Origin: Haemonchus contortus
Lineage: Eukaryota; Nematoda; Chromadorea; Rhabditida; Trichostrongylidae
NCBI GenBank assembly: GCA_000469685.2
Contig: LS997563.1
Location: forward strand, 44,566,651-44,630,650
Reading direction: 5' to 3'
Length of the DNA: 64,000 nucleotides
The translations under genes were made by a program, and so were the position numbers. Below, in pieces: positions 59,853-64,000 of the stretch (position 1 is the first letter of the stretch; every line of letters starts with the position of its first letter). Under the pieces are notes generated by a model. The model had not been told where the DNA came from. It ran no database searches and worked only from the letters and a program-made list of their open reading frames with translations.

Positions 59853-60124
59853 TGATCAATCCCGTCCAAGGGATGCGTCCCCGTATCGACTTCCATTCAG
59901 TATCGTAGTGGCGTATTGAATGCGCATGTGGCATATACAATGACCTGTGGTGGTCAGCCAATGTACGAGTCAATGTTTTTATCCTCGCAAATGAGTCTGG
60001 TACTTAAGCCAACCCGGAGGGAAGGAAGGCTCGGTTGGCCTGGACGGCTATCGATCTAGGATTGGAAGCCGTGGACACGGATTTGTGTGATAGTGGGTTA
60101 CTTGCTGCTAGACCATCGCCTCTG
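59853..60124 (-). repeat. tRNA-derived SINE, copy 7 (reverse)
   Basis: Reverse copy: ATCCCGTCCAAGGGATGCGT, GTCAGCCAATGTACGAGTCA, TTTTTATCCTCGCAAATGAG, GAAGGAAGGCTCGGTTGGCC, and the tRNA-like head at the right end. The left edge is almost the same as in the 45.9-kb copy. Confidence 0.7.
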
Positions 60125-62110
60125 TGATCGGGCAAACGGTGTTGAACCTCTAGAAGAATCCAGAGTAGGAATGAGGGTTTCGTCTCTAGGCGTTCCGAGA
60201 TGATCAACGAGAAGGGAACTAGTCCCCCGAAGGAATCCTTGCTGAAGAGGTTTGTCACTGAACTAGCTCACTCAAAAAGGAGATGCTGCACAGAAGAAAG
60301 ACAGGAATATGAAAGAGCGAAATGGGGGTGAAGAAATGAAAAGGAAAATGAAAGTCAACAATTTCAGGGATATGAAATAAATCGATGGGAACCAAACTAG
60401 AGTTCGGCCTACTCTTTACCCAACCGTAGCACTGAGGGGTGATGGTTGCTCATGCAAGGACGTCTGCATTGAGCCTTTATCAGTAACCGACCAGTGCACG
60501 CTCTCAACCAGCTATTTGCTTCGTCCCTATCGTTGTTCAGGACATTTCGATGTTTTGTCTCCGAAGCGGTCGCGTCAGCTGACTGCCAATCGATACATCC
60601 CTTTTCAGCATTCCTCTAATTCCAGCCAAGCCATCTACCCTTCTAAAATAAGTACAATGACAGCGTTAGTCAAGTCAATGGGAGCCAAGACATAAATCAA
60701 CAGCTGCAAAGTCATCAGTGCCTGTCACCTGCCACGGGAATGATTTTTTTTCTTCAGAAAAATCCAGTACGTGGCAGAGCACCGTCCTTTATATTTGACA
60801 GTAATATTTCCATACGTCTCTTTCAGTCTATACGAAAAAATGGTTCAAAGAGTGATGATACGTCATATTGCCAACAAAATGGCGATGGTGAAATGATTCA
60901 CCGAAATCGCAAATTTCTAATGCAGCTATACCAATGAATAGGAATGAGACGTCCACTTGCATGTGTGGGCTGAAAATGAAATTGAAAATCGAACTGGCCG
61001 TCAGTAAATCAAACGAGAAGTGAAGAAAGGACTGGTTAGAGGGCGATGAACCTTGAAGTAGGACGATCTAAAGTGCTCATGATGTACTAGATCTTGTGAC
61101 TTTACATCAAGTGATTGACGTAGTATAATGTGACCTTGGCTGTGGGTGGGTAAAGATCATTGATGGAACCTCGACAAATGGAAAATCAATCCGCGAATTG
61201 TAATTTACCAGAGATGGGTATCGAATTTCCTCGATTAGCCTCTTGGGTAAGGTGGTAGAGGCCAGGACTATGGCTACAAAACAGGAGCGGAGCTTTCCAA
61301 GCCAGCTGTGAAGGGCGATCATTTGCTCTTGATGAAATGATGGGGTGGAAAAAATTTTTCGAAACAACCTCGTCAGTCTCGAGCAAAAACGACAGATGTA
61401 AACCGTAGTTGTAATATGGTCTTTACCAGAGTGAATGGCAAAAAACTGAGGTGAAAACTTCTATGGGAGATAATGCAAAACATGCAAAAATTTCCGCAGA
61501 AAACTAAATTTTCGAGTCTCCATTCTCAGGGTCTGATGGACTCAGAAGGGGTTTGTCTGGGAGAATCAGTGATGGCCGAAATCTTCGGAACAAGTCTTCT
61601 ATACCAGCGCCAACAGATTCTATCGATTCACTATGAATTCATACAAAGTTTCATGGGAAGTAGAATCGTTCCCATTGAGTCACCCAAGGTTGAAGAGCTT
61701 TTAATCTGGGAGGAATCTTATGAATGGGACAATCAAGATGGAGGATACGATATATAAATCATCCTGACGGTATGGCGATCTGTTCAAATGGCAACGATAA
61801 AAGAACCGGAAGTAGAGCGTCACGCTTATGTGTCAGTTCTGACCATGAAAGCGCCAGACCGATCCGGCTCCATGTGGGAAACTGTTGGGCTATTCACATG
61901 TTGGACCGGGGAGGGGGTTAGAAAGGGTTCGGAGAGCTGTGTTGTTATATTCTGAAAGGATTACCTGTCAGTGATCTTCAGACGAGAAAAAACGATTCAG
62001 AAGGGGAGAAACCAGTCCAATGAAACTCATGAAAGTCATGTGCTGCATGGATACGCAGTTGTTTGACGGGTTTCTTGGGTGATTACAATACCCTCCCTAA
62101 TTATTCAAAA
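60125..62110. other. Intergenic, no gene recognised
   Basis: The 94-codon frame 61,473-61,757 is acidic and ends in a Tyr/Trp-rich stretch, but has no family match and no partner exon. No gene is supported. Confidence 0.4.
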
Positions 62111-62116
62111 AAAGGC

Positions 62117-62148
62117 GAAAAAGACGCGGATTCGCGTCTTTTTCGTCT
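62117..62148. repeat. Perfect short hairpin
   Basis: CGAAAAAGACGCG and its exact reverse complement CGCGTCTTTTTCG are separated by four bases (GATT). The right half, TTCGCGTCTTTTTCGT, recurs at about 35,115 in an intron of the Reeler/EGF gene. As RNA it would form a very stable stem, but neighbouring T-rich sequence does not make a convincing pol III terminator context. Confidence 0.85.
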
Positions 62149-62800
62149 TTTCTCTATAACTAGGTGAGTTTACACTTTTTTCATGTATGATGTTATATAG
62201 TTCGACTCAGCTCGTCGAGGTCTATAAAATGGTGAGTTCAGAAATTGGAAAACTTTAATTTTTATGTCCTCGGTCCACCGAAGTTCCTGGGGGTACGTCA
62301 TTAGCGGCGACGCTCGCCATAATTATAACCAGAAGGCATTCTACTCCATTGAAAGTATTCAGTGAGTTGTAGGGCAGCTGTCATATTTGAAAACTGAGCA
62401 GAAAGTAGACCATTGCATTATTCATGCTTTTCTGATCATTTTGGTACCATTTTTTTCCGAAATGGACGAATTCAGTCGTGCACCATTCTTGAACGATAGC
62501 GACTTTTCAATTTGAGAAATAGCAAATATGAGTTGATTCTCACTGCTAGTAAATGATCTACCTACTCTTCAGAAATAGTGGTTCCCTACAGTATGCATAT
62601 TGTATGCACGAGTTCAATAGAAACAGAGTTTTTATCGCCCAAATTCCGGTTTGCAGCATATTTTCGCACAAAACACACGTTTTCTTGCGTTTTCAAGTAG
62701 GATTTTCGATGTTCATAAGGAAGTTACGCCTATCATCGAAAGTGTTCATACTAAACTTTTTGTGAACAACCATGGATATGAGTAATAGTTACTTGTTTGG

Positions 62801-63998
62801 ATCCTCAGGCTTCATAAATAGCTTCCGATCTCAGCCCAAAGCACAGGAGACTGAACCACATATTTTTTTATTTGAAGTAAACGTATGAAATCCTACACCG
62901 TTAAAATCCATTTCCAAAAAGCTATTCAGCGGTATAAAAATCACTTAACGAATCACACTTCGAATTAACACCTTTAGCACCGTCATTCCATTCTACTCCG
63001 CCACTCGGCCACTCAATTAGGCATGTGGCTCGAGTGGCCGAGGCAGCATATTGATTGATTGCCTGTTTGCTTTGATGTGCGCCATCAATCGAACATTCTT
63101 AGAAATTTGCTCTCGTGATTGAATGTGCACAATTCTAACACGCAACTGTTTCACCTCGCTTTGCAAAACAAGATGATTTTCAAGAAATGTAAGTTTTTTG
63201 TGACAACTCCTCCCACAACGCGAATTTTTCGTAGTAATTGTGGATGTTCTTGTGTTTGCAACAAAAACTTTGCAACTTGAATAATTGTATCACAACCATG
63301 CTCACTAGTAAGAGATAATAGCGGCTGCATTTGAATGTGTAGGTTGTAAAATAGTTTACGACTGCGGCACCATTAGTAGGCAGGCTATTGTCGAGGTGCG
63401 AAGAAACTCCTCCGGTAGTTACTGTGGGAGCCGCTAAGGTCGAGGGACAATACGTGGGATCGACTCAAGGTGCTGTAACAGCTTCTGTGGAAAGACGATG
63501 CATCATCGGCTCCCAGAAATGTACAAGGTGGAAATGATACAAATGCAAACGAGAAATACGACCATCACTTCATAAAATGAATTCCAAAAGTATGACTCAA
63601 CCCCAGTAGAAAAGAAATATCGTAATCTGCAATGTGAGGTTTATTGGAAACAGTTGCGTGTTAGAATTGTGCACATTCAATCACGAGAGCAAATTTCTAA
63701 GAATATTCGATTGATGGCGCACATCAAAGCAAACAGGCAATCAATCAATATGCTGCCTCGGCCACTCGAGCCACATGCCTAATTGAGTGGCCGAGTGGCG
63801 GAGTAGAATGGAATTATGGTGCTAAAGGTGTTAATTCGAAGTGTGATTCGTTAAGTGATTTTTATACCGCTGAATAGCTTTTTGGAAATGGTTTTTGACG
63901 GTGTAGGATTTCATACGTTTACTTCAAATAAAAAATATGTGGTTCAGTCTTCTGTGCTTTGTGCTGAGATCGGAAGCTATTTATGAAACCTGAGGATT
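62801..63998. mobile_element. Foldback element with 352-bp inverted arms
   Basis: The left arm 62,801-63,152 (starting ATCCTCAGG) and right arm 63,647-63,998 are near-identical inverted copies. Examples are TTCATAAATAGCTTCCGATC against GATCGGAAGCTATTTATGAA, and CACGCAACTGTTTC against GAAACAGTTGCGTG. They differ at scattered single bases. The spacer of about 490 bp has no open frame of note. The right arm ends two bases before the window edge, so the outer boundary and target-site duplication cannot be confirmed. Confidence 0.85.
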
Positions 63999-64000
63999 CG

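Overview
The window looks like a nuclear genome segment of a nematode, probably a strongylid (hookworm or Haemonchus-like). The grounds are small exons with TTTCAG/TTCTAG-type acceptors, a nematode-style ShKT domain, a Disabled (dab-1) gene, and abundant RTE, mariner, SINE and foldback debris. The species cannot be named from sequence alone. All gene models were spliced by eye from exon phase, splice sites and domain continuity.

Layout. Positions 1-27,100 are gene-poor. They hold tRNA-derived SINE copies, a tandem duplication (4.2 kb), a LINE 3' remnant (8.6 kb), an RTE fragment beside a broken mariner transposase (14.9-15.8 kb), and one weak two-exon candidate gene (11.57-11.96 kb). A foldback MITE (27.1 kb) lies directly upstream of the first convincing gene. 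That gene (27,718-45,458, plus strand) encodes a secreted multidomain protein: signal peptide, Reeler domain, a Ser/Thr/Glu-rich linker, four EGF modules, one ShKT domain and an unrecognised C-terminal region. Its exons join in one frame into about 891 residues. A stop codon 9 nt past the proposed exon 9 donor could give a shorter 428-residue form. Its introns carry a deleted mariner, two copies of a palindromic MITE and a TA-flanked MITE.

On the minus strand, dab-1 (54,131-47,771) is complete in 12 exons and about 481 residues, with a PTB domain followed by DPF/NPF endocytic motifs. It converges tail-to-tail with the Reeler/EGF gene; the two stop codons are 2.3 kb apart. From 54 kb to the end there are more SINEs, an RTE tail, a perfect hairpin, and at the right edge a 1.2-kb element with 352-bp inverted arms.

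The most interesting point is that a Reeler+EGF secreted protein sits next to Disabled. In vertebrates Dab1 is the cytoplasmic adaptor of Reelin signalling. Whether the adjacency means anything functional is unproven.
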